Of a stretch of 64,000 nucleotides of DNA, positions 1 through 7,892 are shown piece by piece. A program made the position numbers and the translations under genes. The stretch's first letter is position 1. The number at the start of each line of letters is the position of its first letter. Under the pieces are notes generated by a model that was given only the letters and a program-made list of their open reading frames with translations, had not been told where the DNA came from and made no database searches. The DNA comes from Vineibacter terrae (GTDB taxonomy: Bacteria > Pseudomonadota > Alphaproteobacteria > Reyranellales > Reyranellaceae), in NCBI RefSeq assembly GCF_008039615.1, contig NZ_VDUZ01000008.1, positions 1 through 64,000 on the forward strand, read 5' to 3'.

Positions 1-165
1 CAGGGTTCAAACTCTGTGTCAGGCTCCTCTGCACTAGGGATCCGACCAACCTCGATGCCGGCCGGACAACAGCTTAGCACCCGTTTCAGCCCTTGTGGCC
101 GACGTAGTCGGTGCGGAACTCTGTGGTTGACCTTCTCGCGGTCTCTCCGCCAGGCGCTGCTGTGT
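1..165. other. no gene recognised at window edge
   Basis: Open frames can be read here in both directions, but none has a recognisable protein, a ribosome binding site or convincing codon use. The stretch may hold the decayed downstream part of the gene fragment that ends at 166: a short minus-strand reading just beyond its stop codon again looks protein-like. Confidence 0.3.
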
Positions 166-412
166 CTAGCGCCACTCCTGCCACTTGCCGGAAGGCTGCG
201 CGATGCCGAGGTTGAAGTCCATGATCTGCTCGGGCTGGAACATCGGGCCCAGGTGGCGGCATACCAGGCGATGAGGGCATCGCGCAGCGGCTTGAACTCG
301 GCGGCCGAGATCTCGGCGTTCTTGTCGGTCGCCAGCTTCTTGACCGGCCGGCATGCGCCCGGTCGGGTGCGTAACCAGGACACCTCGTGTTTGCTGATTA
401 CTTTCAAGCGGT
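166..412 (-). pseudogene. frameshifted gene fragment, unknown family
   Basis: On the minus strand two different frames each give a protein-like segment. The upstream one contains KKLATDKNAEISAAEFKPLR and then a Trp/Tyr-rich stretch. The downstream one contains MFQPEQIMDFNLGIAQPSGK and ends at TAG (166-168). They abut near 245-250 without a shared frame, which suggests a frameshift in a former gene. The upstream frame is closed by a stop near 412 and has no start codon with a ribosome binding site, so the N-terminus is also gone. I do not recognise the family. A sequencing error rather than true decay would look the same. Confidence 0.35.
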
Positions 413-426
413 TACGCGGTTTTGGA

Positions 427-463
427 TTGACGGAGGACCGGCGTCATTATAGTGTGATCACAC
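427..463 (+). promoter_or_regulatory. promoter-like boxes with 12-bp palindromic operator
   Basis: TTGACG (427-432) is followed by TATAGT (448-453) with a short 15-nt spacer. Directly downstream is the perfect palindrome GTGTGATCACAC (452-463), overlapping the -10 region where a repressor would act. The likely target is the zincin-like gene starting at 570. The spacer is shorter than ideal, so the palindrome is the firmer observation. Confidence 0.4.
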
Positions 464-569
464 ACTCATCTTGAGGGCGCGGGGCCGTTGGGGCTCGCCC
501 GGGCATGGCGTAGTAGCGCGGCCATGCATGCGCGTTTCCGCAGCCAATGCGCTGCAGGAGAGGCAGGCG

Positions 570-1283
570 ATGATCTTCCTGACCGAACACTGGTTCGAAG
601 CCGCATCCAGCATCCAGCAGCGGTTCGGCCCCATCACGGTGCGCCCGGACGGGATCAAGGACGAGCGCAAGGCGCGCCAGTACATCGCGCAGGTCGTCGG
701 CATCCTGCGCGCGCTGGAGGCGGCGACCAAGATCGGCAAGGCCGTGATCACCTCGGTCCGCTTCCACAACCGGCCGGTGCTGATCTTCCCCTATGACGGC
801 CAGGGCGGCGAGTGCAACGCCTGGGCGAAGAAGGATTGGGGCCTGTTCACCGGCACGGTCTCGTTCACGCCCTTCGTGCATGGCGGCGCCTCGAGCTGCG
901 CCGGCCCGCGCGGCACCTACGAGCCGGCCGGCGCGCCGCACGAGCTGCTGCTGCACGAGCTGACGCATATCGTGCGCGCGGTGTCGGGCAAGATCGGCGA
1001 TTCCGACGAGGAGGAGATCGCAGTGATGGTCGCCAACATGTTCTCGGCGGAGATCCACCGCGACCTGATCTCGGACTACAACATCCGCAACACCATCGCG
1101 GCCAACAGCGACCTGGCTGCGTTCTCGCGCGACTACTACGAGGAGAACGAGGACATGGTCGAGGCGTTCTGCCGGCAGAGCAAGCAGTTCGCGCTGCGGC
1201 TGGCGCTGGTGGACACGGTCTTCAATCCGCCGCGCCAGTACTTCGAGAAGACCAGGCCGCCGGAATGGCCGCGCCGGCGCTGA
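570..1283 (+). CDS. zincin-like putative metallopeptidase (HELTH motif)
   Basis: The protein has 237 residues, with no signal peptide or membrane segment. HELTH lies at about residues 129-133, a zincin zinc-binding motif, followed about 15 residues later by an acidic EEE run that could supply the third ligand. A Gly/Ser-rich segment precedes the motif. The arrangement recalls short soluble zincins such as the M91 effector peptidases, but I cannot assign a family. I chose the ATG at 570 because GGAGAGG lies 6 nt upstream; an in-frame start near 471 has no such site. It stands alone, downstream of a palindromic promoter-like site, and precedes a glutathione transferase gene. Peptidase activity is inferred from the motif only. 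Confidence 0.65.
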   Translation: MIFLTEHWFEAASSIQQRFGPITVRPDGIKDERKARQYIAQVVGILRALEAATKIGKAVITSVRFHNRPVLIFPYDGQGGECNAWAKKDWGLFTGTVSFTPFVHGGASSCAGPRGTYEPAGAPHELLLHELTHIVRAVSGKIGDSDEEEIAVMVANMFSAEIHRDLISDYNIRNTIAANSDLAAFSRDYYEENEDMVEAFCRQSKQFALRLALVDTVFNPPRQYFEKTRPPEWPRRR

Positions 1284-1357
1284 GGCGCCGCCTTGCGGGG
1301 CATCGCGACCGGGTGATACATCGCGCGCTTCTGCGCACGAACACCTGTGGAGAACCG

Positions 1358-2062
1358 ATGCCTGATCTGTCCGCTTTCGCGATCACCAGGCGCTGGCCGG
1401 CGGCGCATCCCGGCCGGCTGCAGCTGTACTCGCTGCCGACGCCCAACGGCGTGAAGGTCTCGATCATGCTGGAGGAGATCGGGCTGCCCTACGAGCCGCA
1501 CCTGGTCGACATCACCAGGAACGAGAGCTGGACGCCGGAGTTCCTGTCGCTGAACCCCAACGGCAAGATCCCCGCGATCATCGATCCGGACGGGCCGGGC
1601 GGGGCGCCGCTGGGGCTGTTCGAGTCGGGCGCGATCCTGGTCTATCTCGCCGACAAGACCGGCAAGCTGATGCCGGCCGATCCGGCGCGGCGCTATGAGA
1701 CCCTGCAGTGGGTGTTCTTCCAGATGGCCGCGGTCGGGCCGATGTTCGGCCAGGTCGGCTACTTCCACAAGTTCGCCGGCCGCGAGATCGCCGACAAGCG
1801 CCCGCTGGAGCGCTATCGCGACGAGTCCAGGCGCCTGCTGGGCGTGCTCGAGACGCGGCTGGACGGCCGCCCGTGGATCATGGGCGACGACTACAGCATC
1901 GCCGACATCTCCCTGCTGGGCTGGGTGCGCAACCTGATCGGCTTCTACGGCGCGCGCGAGCTGGTGGCGTTCGACACCCTGAGCCGGGTGCCGGCATGGC
2001 TGGAGCGCGGCCTGGCGCGGCCGGCCGTGCAGCGCGGGCTGGAGATCCCGAAGCGCACATAG
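1358..2062 (+). CDS. glutathione S-transferase family protein (YghU/YfcG-like)
   Basis: This 234-residue protein has the two-domain glutathione transferase layout. A thioredoxin-fold N-terminal half contains the LEEIGLPYE stretch, NPNGKIPAI and the FESGAI glutathione-binding motif. An all-helical C-terminal half contains the conserved GDDYSIADIS segment near residue 175. This pattern matches the disulfide-bond oxidoreductase YghU/YfcG subgroup, cytosolic enzymes that use glutathione for disulfide reduction or conjugation. The start at 1358 follows GTGGAGAACC. The gene lies 74 bp after the zincin-like gene on the same strand and may be read through from it, but nothing links their functions. 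Confidence 0.85.
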   Translation: MPDLSAFAITRRWPAAHPGRLQLYSLPTPNGVKVSIMLEEIGLPYEPHLVDITRNESWTPEFLSLNPNGKIPAIIDPDGPGGAPLGLFESGAILVYLADKTGKLMPADPARRYETLQWVFFQMAAVGPMFGQVGYFHKFAGREIADKRPLERYRDESRRLLGVLETRLDGRPWIMGDDYSIADISLLGWVRNLIGFYGARELVAFDTLSRVPAWLERGLARPAVQRGLEIPKRT

Positions 2063-2143
2063 AGCCCGCCGCCCCCGATTCCAGCCGGTGCAAACATCGG
2101 CGCGGTATAGTATCTTGTGCGCAAGAACAACCGGGGGGAGACG

Positions 2144-2470
2144 ATGGGGCTTGGGCGTCAATGGGCGGCCGTCACGCTGGCGGCCGCCGTCGCGACCAGC
2201 GGGTGCGCCACCAGCCTGTCCGAGGCTGGCGCCAGGGTGCAGATCGTCGGGCCCGACCAGGTCGCGGACTACCAGTACGTGGGCCAGGTCATGGGCTCCT
2301 CGATCCAGGCCGGCGTCGCGCGCAACCAGGGCTACATGAACGCGGTGAACGAGTTGCTGGAGCAGGCCGCCGCGATGGGGGCTACGCATGTCGTGCTCAC
2401 GTTCAATCCCGGCCCGGCCTACTGGACCTGGAGCCAGACGGTGCGCGGCGAGGCCTTCCGGCCGCGGTAG
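2144..2470 (+). CDS. small lipoprotein, DUF4156-like
   Basis: A 108-residue precursor begins with a hydrophobic signal peptide ending in a lipobox (ATSGC, Cys about residue 21), so the mature protein is a lipid-anchored envelope protein. The mature part carries VQIVGPDQVADYQYVGQV and a later GATHVVLTF segment, which I associate with the DUF4156 lipoproteins of unknown function. I took the ATG at 2144 because GGGGGGAG lies immediately upstream; the ATG-like start 27 bp earlier would put charged residues before the signal peptide. It is followed by a convergent gene. Confidence 0.7.
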   Translation: MGLGRQWAAVTLAAAVATSGCATSLSEAGARVQIVGPDQVADYQYVGQVMGSSIQAGVARNQGYMNAVNELLEQAAAMGATHVVLTFNPGPAYWTWSQTVRGEAFRPR

Positions 2471-2503
2471 TGACGGCGCGGGCGGGCGGCGGGCGATCCG
2501 CGG

Positions 2504-3178
2504 CTACAGCTTGCCGCCGGTCAGCGAGGCGCGCTGCGAGATCTCGATGAAGGTGCCGTCGGGATCGCGCACGAAGGAGTAGCGCACGGTGTCGCCCAGC
2601 ACGATCGGCGCGCGGCCCTCGGTGCCGCCGCGGTCGAGGATGGCCTGATGCTCGGCAAGGCAGTCCCAGACCTGCACCGTGAAATAGCGGTAGCCGGGCG
2701 CGCGCCACTCCTCGCAGCGCTCGACCTTGCCCTGCGCGGCCACGATCAGCAGCGAGTCGCCGCAGCGGTAGACGCCGTCGCGCGGCGACTCGAACTGCAT
2801 CACGTGGCGATAGAAATGGTCGGTCGCCTCGCGGTCGTTGACCCGCAGCACCACACCGATGCCGGTGACGCCCTCGCAGCCCTTGTGCACCAGCGTCACC
2901 CGGTTGCCGTCGGGATCGAGCAGGTGGCGGGGGCGGTCGATGTCGCGCGCGATCAGCAGCTCGGTGATGGCCGACGGCGCCGCCGCCGGCAGCGGGTCGC
3001 GCGCGTGGTTCATCTTCAGGATCGAGCCGTTCATGTGGTGGCGGTGCTGCTGCATGCCGCCGCCCAGCTTGCCGAGATGGTCGTAGGGCAGGCCGACCTC
3101 GTCCTGCCAGAAGGCGAGCTGCGCCTCGCGGCGGTTGCTGAACAGCCCGACATCGATGTGATTCTTGGCGAATTTCAT
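2504..3178 (-). CDS. VOC (glyoxalase/extradiol-fold) family protein
   Basis: This 224-residue protein contains two vicinal-oxygen-chelate modules. The first begins with AKNHIDVGLFS and the second with GVTGIGVVLRV. Each ends with the typical DPDG signature: LLDPDGNRVTLVHKG and FVRDPDGTFIEIS. His near the start of module one and Glu in the final FIEIS are candidate metal ligands. Members include glyoxalase I, dioxygenases and fosfomycin-resistance proteins, and the substrate cannot be told from sequence. It is divergent from the M4 protease gene across a roughly 200-bp gap that holds a promoter-like site reading the other way. Confidence 0.75.
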   Translation of the reverse strand: MKFAKNHIDVGLFSNRREAQLAFWQDEVGLPYDHLGKLGGGMQQHRHHMNGSILKMNHARDPLPAAAPSAITELLIARDIDRPRHLLDPDGNRVTLVHKGCEGVTGIGVVLRVNDREATDHFYRHVMQFESPRDGVYRCGDSLLIVAAQGKVERCEEWRAPGYRYFTVQVWDCLAEHQAILDRGGTEGRAPIVLGDTVRYSFVRDPDGTFIEISQRASLTGGKL

Positions 3179-3238
3179 GACCCATCATCACCGGGCATGC
3201 GGCGGCGAGCAAGACGGGCTTGCGCAGCCATAAATTGA

Positions 3239-3268
3239 TTGATTGATCACATGTAAACGTGCTATAGA
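3239..3268 (+). promoter_or_regulatory. putative promoter of the protease/inhibitor pair
   Basis: TTGATT (3239-3244) and TATAGA (3263-3268) are separated by 18 nt in a locally AT-rich stretch within an otherwise GC-rich region. A transcript from here would have a leader of about 100 nt before the ATG at 3375. The GATT repeats upstream also allow alternative -35 registers. Confidence 0.4.
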
Positions 3269-3374
3269 ACGAGATCATCAGTGCGTTCATTCGTCGATTT
3301 TCCCTGCGTTGTCACAAGCACGCCTTGTGCACGGCAGCCATTGCCGCTGCCTGCTCGGATCAGGGGAGAGCACC

Positions 3375-4448
3375 ATGCATCCGGACGACCTGATGCAGCA
3401 GCTTCATGCTGGCTGCGACCACGACCATGGGATCTGCCACATCATTCCGCCGCACATCGTACGTCACGTCGCCGAGACGGCCAGCGGCGAGCTGCGCGAG
3501 CGGGCCCTGCAATCGCTGGCTGATGCCGCGCAATTCCGCGGCGTGCGCACGGTCATGGCGACGCTGGCGGTCGGCGCGCTGCCGGCGGGGGAGAAGCGGC
3601 GCACGATCTATGACGCCGAGACCGGGACGGACCTGCCGGGCAAGCTCGTCCGGGGCGAGGGCGATCCCGCGACAAGCGATGTCGCCGTCACGGAAGCGTA
3701 TGATTCTTCCGGCGCCGTCTACGACTTCTACAAGAAGGTGTACGGCCGCAATTCCGTCGACGGTTCGGGACTGCGGCTCAACTCGACCGTCCACTACGAC
3801 GTGAAGTTCGACAACGCCTTCTGGGACGGGCGCCAGATGGTCTATGGCGACGGCGACGGCACGTTGTTCCAGCGCTTCACGATCTCGCTCGACGTCATTG
3901 GGCATGAGCTGACGCACGGCATCACGCAGTTCGAGGCCGGGCTGGTCTACCAGGGCGAGCCGGGCGCGCTCAATGAATCGATGTCCGACGTCTTCGGCAG
4001 CCTGGTCAAGCAATGGAAGCGCAAGCAGAAGGCTGACCAGGCCGACTGGATCATCGGCGAAGGGCTGCTGGCGCCGGGCATCAAGGGCAAGGGGCTGCGC
4101 AGCATGTCGGAGCCGGGCACGGCCTATGACGACCCGCAGCTCGGCAAGGATCCGCAGCCGGCGCATATGAAGAACTTCTACAAGGGCAGCGCCGACAACG
4201 GCGGCGTGCACATCAACTCCGGCATCCCCAACCGTGCCTTCTACCTGGCCGCGGCCGCGATCGGCGGGTTTGCCTGGGAGAAGGCCGGGCGCATCTGGTA
4301 CACTGCCTTGTGTGACTGGCTGAAGCCGCGCGCGACATTCCACGACGCGCGGCTGGCGACGATCGGCGCGGCGACGGAGCTGTACGGCAAGTCGGCCGCC
4401 GAGACCAAGGCTGTGAAGGCGGCATGGGACAAGGTGGGCGTCAAATAG
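3375..4448 (+). CDS. protealysin-like M4 family neutral metalloprotease
   Basis: The 357-residue protein carries the full thermolysin-family zinc site: HELTH at about 177-181, the third ligand Glu in GALNESMSD (about E201) and the catalytic-His segment GGVHINSGIPN near 275. The N-terminal part is short and has CHIIPPHIVR near residues 21-30, like the brief propeptide of protealysin-type precursors, rather than the long prosequence of secreted thermolysins. There is no classical signal peptide, which fits protealysin, known as a cytoplasmic or atypically released M4 enzyme. The ATG at 3375 has GGGGAGAG just upstream. The next gene overlaps its 3' end by 25 bp and encodes a likely inhibitor. 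Confidence 0.92.
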   Translation: MHPDDLMQQLHAGCDHDHGICHIIPPHIVRHVAETASGELRERALQSLADAAQFRGVRTVMATLAVGALPAGEKRRTIYDAETGTDLPGKLVRGEGDPATSDVAVTEAYDSSGAVYDFYKKVYGRNSVDGSGLRLNSTVHYDVKFDNAFWDGRQMVYGDGDGTLFQRFTISLDVIGHELTHGITQFEAGLVYQGEPGALNESMSDVFGSLVKQWKRKQKADQADWIIGEGLLAPGIKGKGLRSMSEPGTAYDDPQLGKDPQPAHMKNFYKGSADNGGVHINSGIPNRAFYLAAAAIGGFAWEKAGRIWYTALCDWLKPRATFHDARLATIGAATELYGKSAAETKAVKAAWDKVGVK

Positions 4449-4765
4449 CGTCACCGGTCAGGGTCAGCGTCGAGCGCGGCGGTGGCCTGGCGGGCATGAC
4501 GCTGCGCGTCACGCTCGCCGAGGGTGATCTCAAGCCCGAGGAAGCGCAGCATCTGCGCCGGCTGGCTAATGCGCTGGAGCCGATCGCGGCAGCGCCCGTA
4601 GCGCAGTCGCCCGGCGGCGACCGGTTCACCTACGATATCGTCGTCACGGCCGGTGCCGACACGTGGCAGGCGTCGGGGGCCGAGGGCACGCTGCCGCCAG
4701 GATGGCGCGCACTGGTGAGCTTCGTGACGGCGCATGGACAGCGGCAGCGCCCGTCGCCGGCGTGA
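4424..4765 (+). CDS. emfourin-like inhibitor of the adjacent M4 protease
   Basis: This 113-residue soluble protein starts inside the last codons of the protease gene, a translational coupling arrangement. Its features are VERGGGLAGM near residue 17, a central helix-like EEAQHLRRLANAL, then DRFTYDIVV and LPPGWRALVSFV. This is the pattern of emfourin (M4in), the small slow-binding inhibitor encoded next to protealysin in Serratia. No in-frame start other than the ATG at 4424 is plausible. The neighbour relation and size support the call more than the modest motif similarity does. Inhibition of the upstream enzyme is inference. Confidence 0.75.
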   Translation: MGQGGRQIASPVRVSVERGGGLAGMTLRVTLAEGDLKPEEAQHLRRLANALEPIAAAPVAQSPGGDRFTYDIVVTAGADTWQASGAEGTLPPGWRALVSFVTAHGQRQRPSPA

Positions 4766-4771
4766 GCGCGC

Positions 4772-5566
4772 TCAGGCGAGCGACAGCAACAGCGCCGCCA
4801 GCCGCGCCGGCTCGGTGACCATGGCATCGTGCGCGGCGTCGATCGCGCGGGTCGACCAGCCGGCGGCTTCGTCGATGCGCACGCGGCGCGCCGCCGCCGA
4901 CAGCGCGCCCGGGCCGCGGCAGGCGATGTGCGTCTTGCGCAGGCCGGCGCCCGGTGGCCGCGTCAGGCGCAGGGGCTGGGTGTAGGTGCGATACGGATGC
5001 GGCGTCAGCTGCCGGTTGACCCAGGCGCGGTCGTCGGTGCGTGCGATGCCGAAGGCGCCGGCATCGGGCGGCGGCACGCTGATGCCGCCCGAGGGCGCCG
5101 CGAGCCTCGCCCAGGTCGCGGCGAGGGCCGGGCTGTGCGTCGCGCTCCACGCCTCGCCGCTGTTGACGATGACCGCGTCGAGATAGGCCAGATGCGCCAG
5201 GCGTGACGCGGCGCGGTCCGCGACGCCGGTGATCACCAGGCCGCCATAGCTGTGGCCGACCAGCACGACGTCGCGCAGGTCCTCGCGCTCGAGCAGGGTC
5301 ACGACGTCGTCGATGTGGGTGTCGAGCCCGACCGCCGCCGACAGCAGATCGGCGCGCTCCGCCAGGCCCGGCAGCGACGGCGCCAGCACGCGGTGGCCGG
5401 CGGCCGCCAGGCGCGGCACGACCTTCCGCCAGCACCAGCCGCCATGCCAGGCGCCGTGGATGAGCACATAGGTGCGCGGCCGCTGCTGCGCCCGGGCGTG
5501 CCGCCCCAGCCCCAGCGCCGTGCCGGCGGCGGCCGAGGCCTGCAAGAGGCGGCGGCGCGTGGTCAT
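4772..5566 (-). CDS. exported alpha/beta hydrolase (methylesterase-like)
   Basis: The 264-residue precursor begins MTTRRRLLQA followed by a hydrophobic run ending in ARA, a likely Tat or Sec signal peptide. The mature part has the oxyanion-hole motif HGAWHGGW (about 37-44), the nucleophile elbow GHSYGG (Ser about 106) and a C-terminal AHDAMVTEP segment that should hold the catalytic His. This resembles the salicylate/jasmonate methylesterase-type hydrolases. The start codon overlaps the stop of the upstream TfoX-like gene in an ATGA arrangement, so the two are probably translated together. It converges on the emfourin-like gene with a gap of only 6 bp. The substrate is unknown. Confidence 0.8.
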   Translation of the reverse strand: MTTRRRLLQASAAAGTALGLGRHARAQQRPRTYVLIHGAWHGGWCWRKVVPRLAAAGHRVLAPSLPGLAERADLLSAAVGLDTHIDDVVTLLEREDLRDVVLVGHSYGGLVITGVADRAASRLAHLAYLDAVIVNSGEAWSATHSPALAATWARLAAPSGGISVPPPDAGAFGIARTDDRAWVNRQLTPHPYRTYTQPLRLTRPPGAGLRKTHIACRGPGALSAAARRVRIDEAAGWSTRAIDAAHDAMVTEPARLAALLLSLA

Positions 5567-5979
5567 CGCGTCCGGGTGCCCGGCCGCGGCGTGCGGCCGC
5601 GACGCGATGCTGTCGCGCCGTCCTCGCGCGGCGCCGATCGGCGCGCCGTCGGCTTGGGCGGGCCTGCCGCCTGCGCCGCATCGAGCGCCGCGCGGGCCCA
5701 GGCTCCGGCCGTGTCGGGATCCTCGAGCACGTCTTCCGGCACCGGATAGTAGGCCTTCAGCGTGACGCTGCGGTCTTCCCACGGCTTGAAGGGTGCCAGG
5801 CCGCGTCCGGTGTAGTCGTCGCGATTGCGCGCGTCGGTGCGCAGATAAAGCGTGTCGGCGGCGATCAGGCCGAAGAACAGGCCGTGCCAGTAGAGGCCGT
5901 GGCCGCCGAACATGGCGCGCACCGTGAACGGCCCGATGCCGCGCAGCTGATCGCGCACATAGTCGACGAAGTCGGACAT
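5563..5979 (-). CDS. TfoX/Sxy N-terminal domain protein
   Basis: The first ~100 of 138 residues match the TfoX N-terminal domain: VRDQLRGIGPFTVRAMFGGH, then GLYWHGLFFGLI and LYLRTD. The rest is a Pro/Arg-rich tail rich in alternating charged residues, with no domain. In gammaproteobacteria TfoX/Sxy controls competence with CRP. Stand-alone TfoX-N proteins like this one have no established role. It is the first gene of a two-gene unit with the esterase, sharing an ATGA overlap. A family-A repeat lies just upstream. Confidence 0.8.
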   Translation of the reverse strand: MSDFVDYVRDQLRGIGPFTVRAMFGGHGLYWHGLFFGLIAADTLYLRTDARNRDDYTGRGLAPFKPWEDRSVTLKAYYPVPEDVLEDPDTAGAWARAALDAAQAAGPPKPTARRSAPREDGATASRRGRTPRPGTRTR

Positions 5980-6005
5980 GGCATGGCTATCGTCGGTTCA
6001 AACCT

Positions 6006-6084
6006 GTCATGTCGAGCGTAGCGTGACATCTCCTCGAACGGGAGTCTCCGCTCGCAGGAGATCCCTCGCTGCGCTCGGGATGAC
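6006..6084. repeat. dispersed palindromic repeat, family A copy 1
   Basis: The right arm AGGAGATCCCTCGCTGCGCT, continuing into CGGGATGAC, is intact. The left arm (GTCATGTCGAGCGTAGCG, then ATCTCCT) is its degenerate inverse. The same arms recur at 10841, 28575, 42011 and 63359. It fills the gap between the TfoX gene start and the fumarase gene stop. Confidence 0.8.
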
Positions 6085-6099
6085 GGTTTGGCGGGCGTT

Positions 6100-7716
6100 T
6101 CAGATCTTCAGCTCGCTGAAGAAGTCGTTGCCCTTGTCGTCGGTGACGATGAAGGCCGGGAAGTTCTCGACCTTGATGCGCCAGATCGCTTCCATGCCGA
6201 GCTCGGGATATTCCAGCACCTCGACCTGGCGGATGTTGTTCTTGGCCAGGATCGCGGCCGGGCCGCCGATCGAGCCGAGATAGAAGCCGCGGTGCTTCTG
6301 GCAGGCATCGACCACCTGCTTGCTGCGGTTGCCCTTGGCCAGCATCACCATCGAGCCGCCGGCGGCCTGGAACTGGTCGACGTACGAGTCCATGCGCCCG
6401 GCTGTGGTGGGGCCGAACGAACCCGACGGCATGCCGGCCGGGGTCTTGGCCGGACCGGCGTAGTAGACCGGGAACTGCTTGAAGTAGTCGGGCAGGCCCT
6501 CGCCGCTATCGAGCCGCTCCTTGAGCTTGGCGTGCGCCGAATCGCGCGCCACGATCAGCGTGCCGGTGAGGCTGACGCGCGTCTTCACCGGATGCTTTGT
6601 CAGAGTCGCCAAGGTGTGCGCCATGCCCTTGTCGAGATCGACCGGCACGACCTCGCCCGAGAGCTGCGCCGGCTCGACCTCGGGCAGATACTGCGCCGGG
6701 TTGGCCTCGAGCTGCTCGAGATAGATGCCGTCCCTGGTGATCTTGCCCAGCGCCTGGCGGTCGGCCGAGCACGAGACGCCGAGCCCGATCGGCACCGAGG
6801 CGCCGTGCCGCGCCAGCCGGATCACACGCACGTCGTGGCAGAAATACTTGCCGCCGAACTGCGCGCCGATGCCCATCTTGCGCGTCAGCTCCAGCACCTT
6901 CTGCTCCATCTCGCGATCGCGGATGGCGACGCCATCCTTGCCGCCTTCGCTCGGCAGGTCGTCGAGATAGCGCGTCGAGGCGAGCTTCACCGTCTTCAGA
7001 TTGAGCTCGGCCGAGGTGCCGCCGACGACGATGGCGAGATGGTAGGGCGGGCAGGCCGCGGTGCCCAGCGTGCGGATCTGGGTGTCGAGGAACTTCAGCA
7101 GCGACGCCTCGTTCAGCACCGCCGGCGTCTGCTGGTAGAGATAGGTCTTGTTGGCCGAGCCGCCGCCCTTGGCGACGAACAGGAACTTGTAGGCGTCGCC
7201 GTCAGTGGCATAGATCTCGATCTGCGCCGGCAGGTTGGTGCCGGTCTGCACCTCCTTGAACATCGAGATCGGCGCCACCTGCGAGTAGCGCAGGTTGGTC
7301 TCGGTGTAGGTCTTGAACACGCCCTTGGCGATCGCCGCCTCGTCGCCGCCGCCGGTCCACACGCGCTGGCCCTTCTTGCCCATCACGATCGCGGTCCCGG
7401 TATCCTGGCACATCGGCAGCACGCCGCCGGCCGAGATGTTGGCGTTCTTCAACAGCTCCAGCGCCACGTACTTGTCGTTGGTGGTGGCCTCGGAGTCGTC
7501 GAGGATGGCGCGCAGCTGCTTGAGATGCCCCGGCCGCAGCAGATGGGCGATGTCGTGGAAGGCGGCGGCCGTGAGCTGGGTCAGGCCCTCGGGCGCCACC
7601 GTGAGGATGTCCTGGCCGGCCAGCGTGGCGATGCCGACGAAGTCGGACGTCAGCTTGCGATAGGGCGTCGCATCGGCGCCGAGCGGGAACATGTCCTGAT
7701 AGGCAAACGCGACCAT
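6100..7716 (-). CDS. fumA: class I fumarate hydratase (4Fe-4S)
   Basis: The 538-residue protein is a full-length two-domain class I fumarase, interconverting fumarate and malate in the TCA cycle with an oxygen-sensitive [4Fe-4S] cluster. The N-terminal alpha domain (to about residue 330) contains the cysteine segments [23 protein letters not shown] and GVSCSADRQ, candidate cluster ligands. The C-terminal beta domain contains [13 protein letters not shown] and the SIGGPAA signature. The start at 7716 gives the typical [14 protein letters not shown]-terminus. It is flanked on both sides by dispersed palindromes, so it is probably transcribed alone. Confidence 0.95.
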   Translation of the reverse strand: MVAFAYQDMFPLGADATPYRKLTSDFVGIATLAGQDILTVAPEGLTQLTAAAFHDIAHLLRPGHLKQLRAILDDSEATTNDKYVALELLKNANISAGGVLPMCQDTGTAIVMGKKGQRVWTGGGDEAAIAKGVFKTYTETNLRYSQVAPISMFKEVQTGTNLPAQIEIYATDGDAYKFLFVAKGGGSANKTYLYQQTPAVLNEASLLKFLDTQIRTLGTAACPPYHLAIVVGGTSAELNLKTVKLASTRYLDDLPSEGGKDGVAIRDREMEQKVLELTRKMGIGAQFGGKYFCHDVRVIRLARHGASVPIGLGVSCSADRQALGKITRDGIYLEQLEANPAQYLPEVEPAQLSGEVVPVDLDKGMAHTLATLTKHPVKTRVSLTGTLIVARDSAHAKLKERLDSGEGLPDYFKQFPVYYAGPAKTPAGMPSGSFGPTTAGRMDSYVDQFQAAGGSMVMLAKGNRSKQVVDACQKHRGFYLGSIGGPAAILAKNNIRQVEVLEYPELGMEAIWRIKVENFPAFIVTDDKGNDFFSELKI

Positions 7717-7794
7717 GGCGGCTTCCTCTGCTGCAGGCCCCGGGGATGGGCCGGCGCGGTAAGACTATGATTCGGCCGCAGCGTCAAGACTGCT

Positions 7795-7884
7795 GGGACC
7801 GCGGGCGTCCACGCCCGCATTCGCTCGCAGAGCGAACGGTGTCGGCGCTGCGCGCCGATGCGGGCGTGGACGCCCGCGGTCCCA
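7795..7884. repeat. dispersed palindromic repeat, family D copy 1
   Basis: GGGACCGCGGGCGTCCACGC and its inverse GCGTGGACGCCCGCGGTCCC flank an inner region with GTCGGCGCTGCGCGCCGA. A diverged second copy lies at 36333-36432. It sits in the gap between sspB and the fumarase gene. Confidence 0.8.
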
Positions 7885-7892
7885 ATGAAAGA

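Noticed and set aside
1..30. Possible tRNA 3' end at the window edge (GGTTCAAAC-like stretch)
   Set aside because: The flanking bases do not form a 5-bp T stem and no acceptor or CCA follows.
16..474. Open frame of 152 codons on the plus strand at the window start
   Set aside because: No ribosome binding site and no recognisable protein. It runs antisense to the two protein-like minus-strand segments and over the promoter-like site at 427.
1136..2389. Long open frame on the minus strand opposite the zincin and transferase genes
   Set aside because: Its sequence is Arg/His/Val-rich in the way typical of antisense frames in GC-rich genes, and the plus-strand genes have clear families.
6088..7770. 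560-codon plus-strand frame opposite fumarase
   Set aside because: Fumarase is unmistakable on the other strand; the antisense frame has no motif and extends into repeats at both ends.
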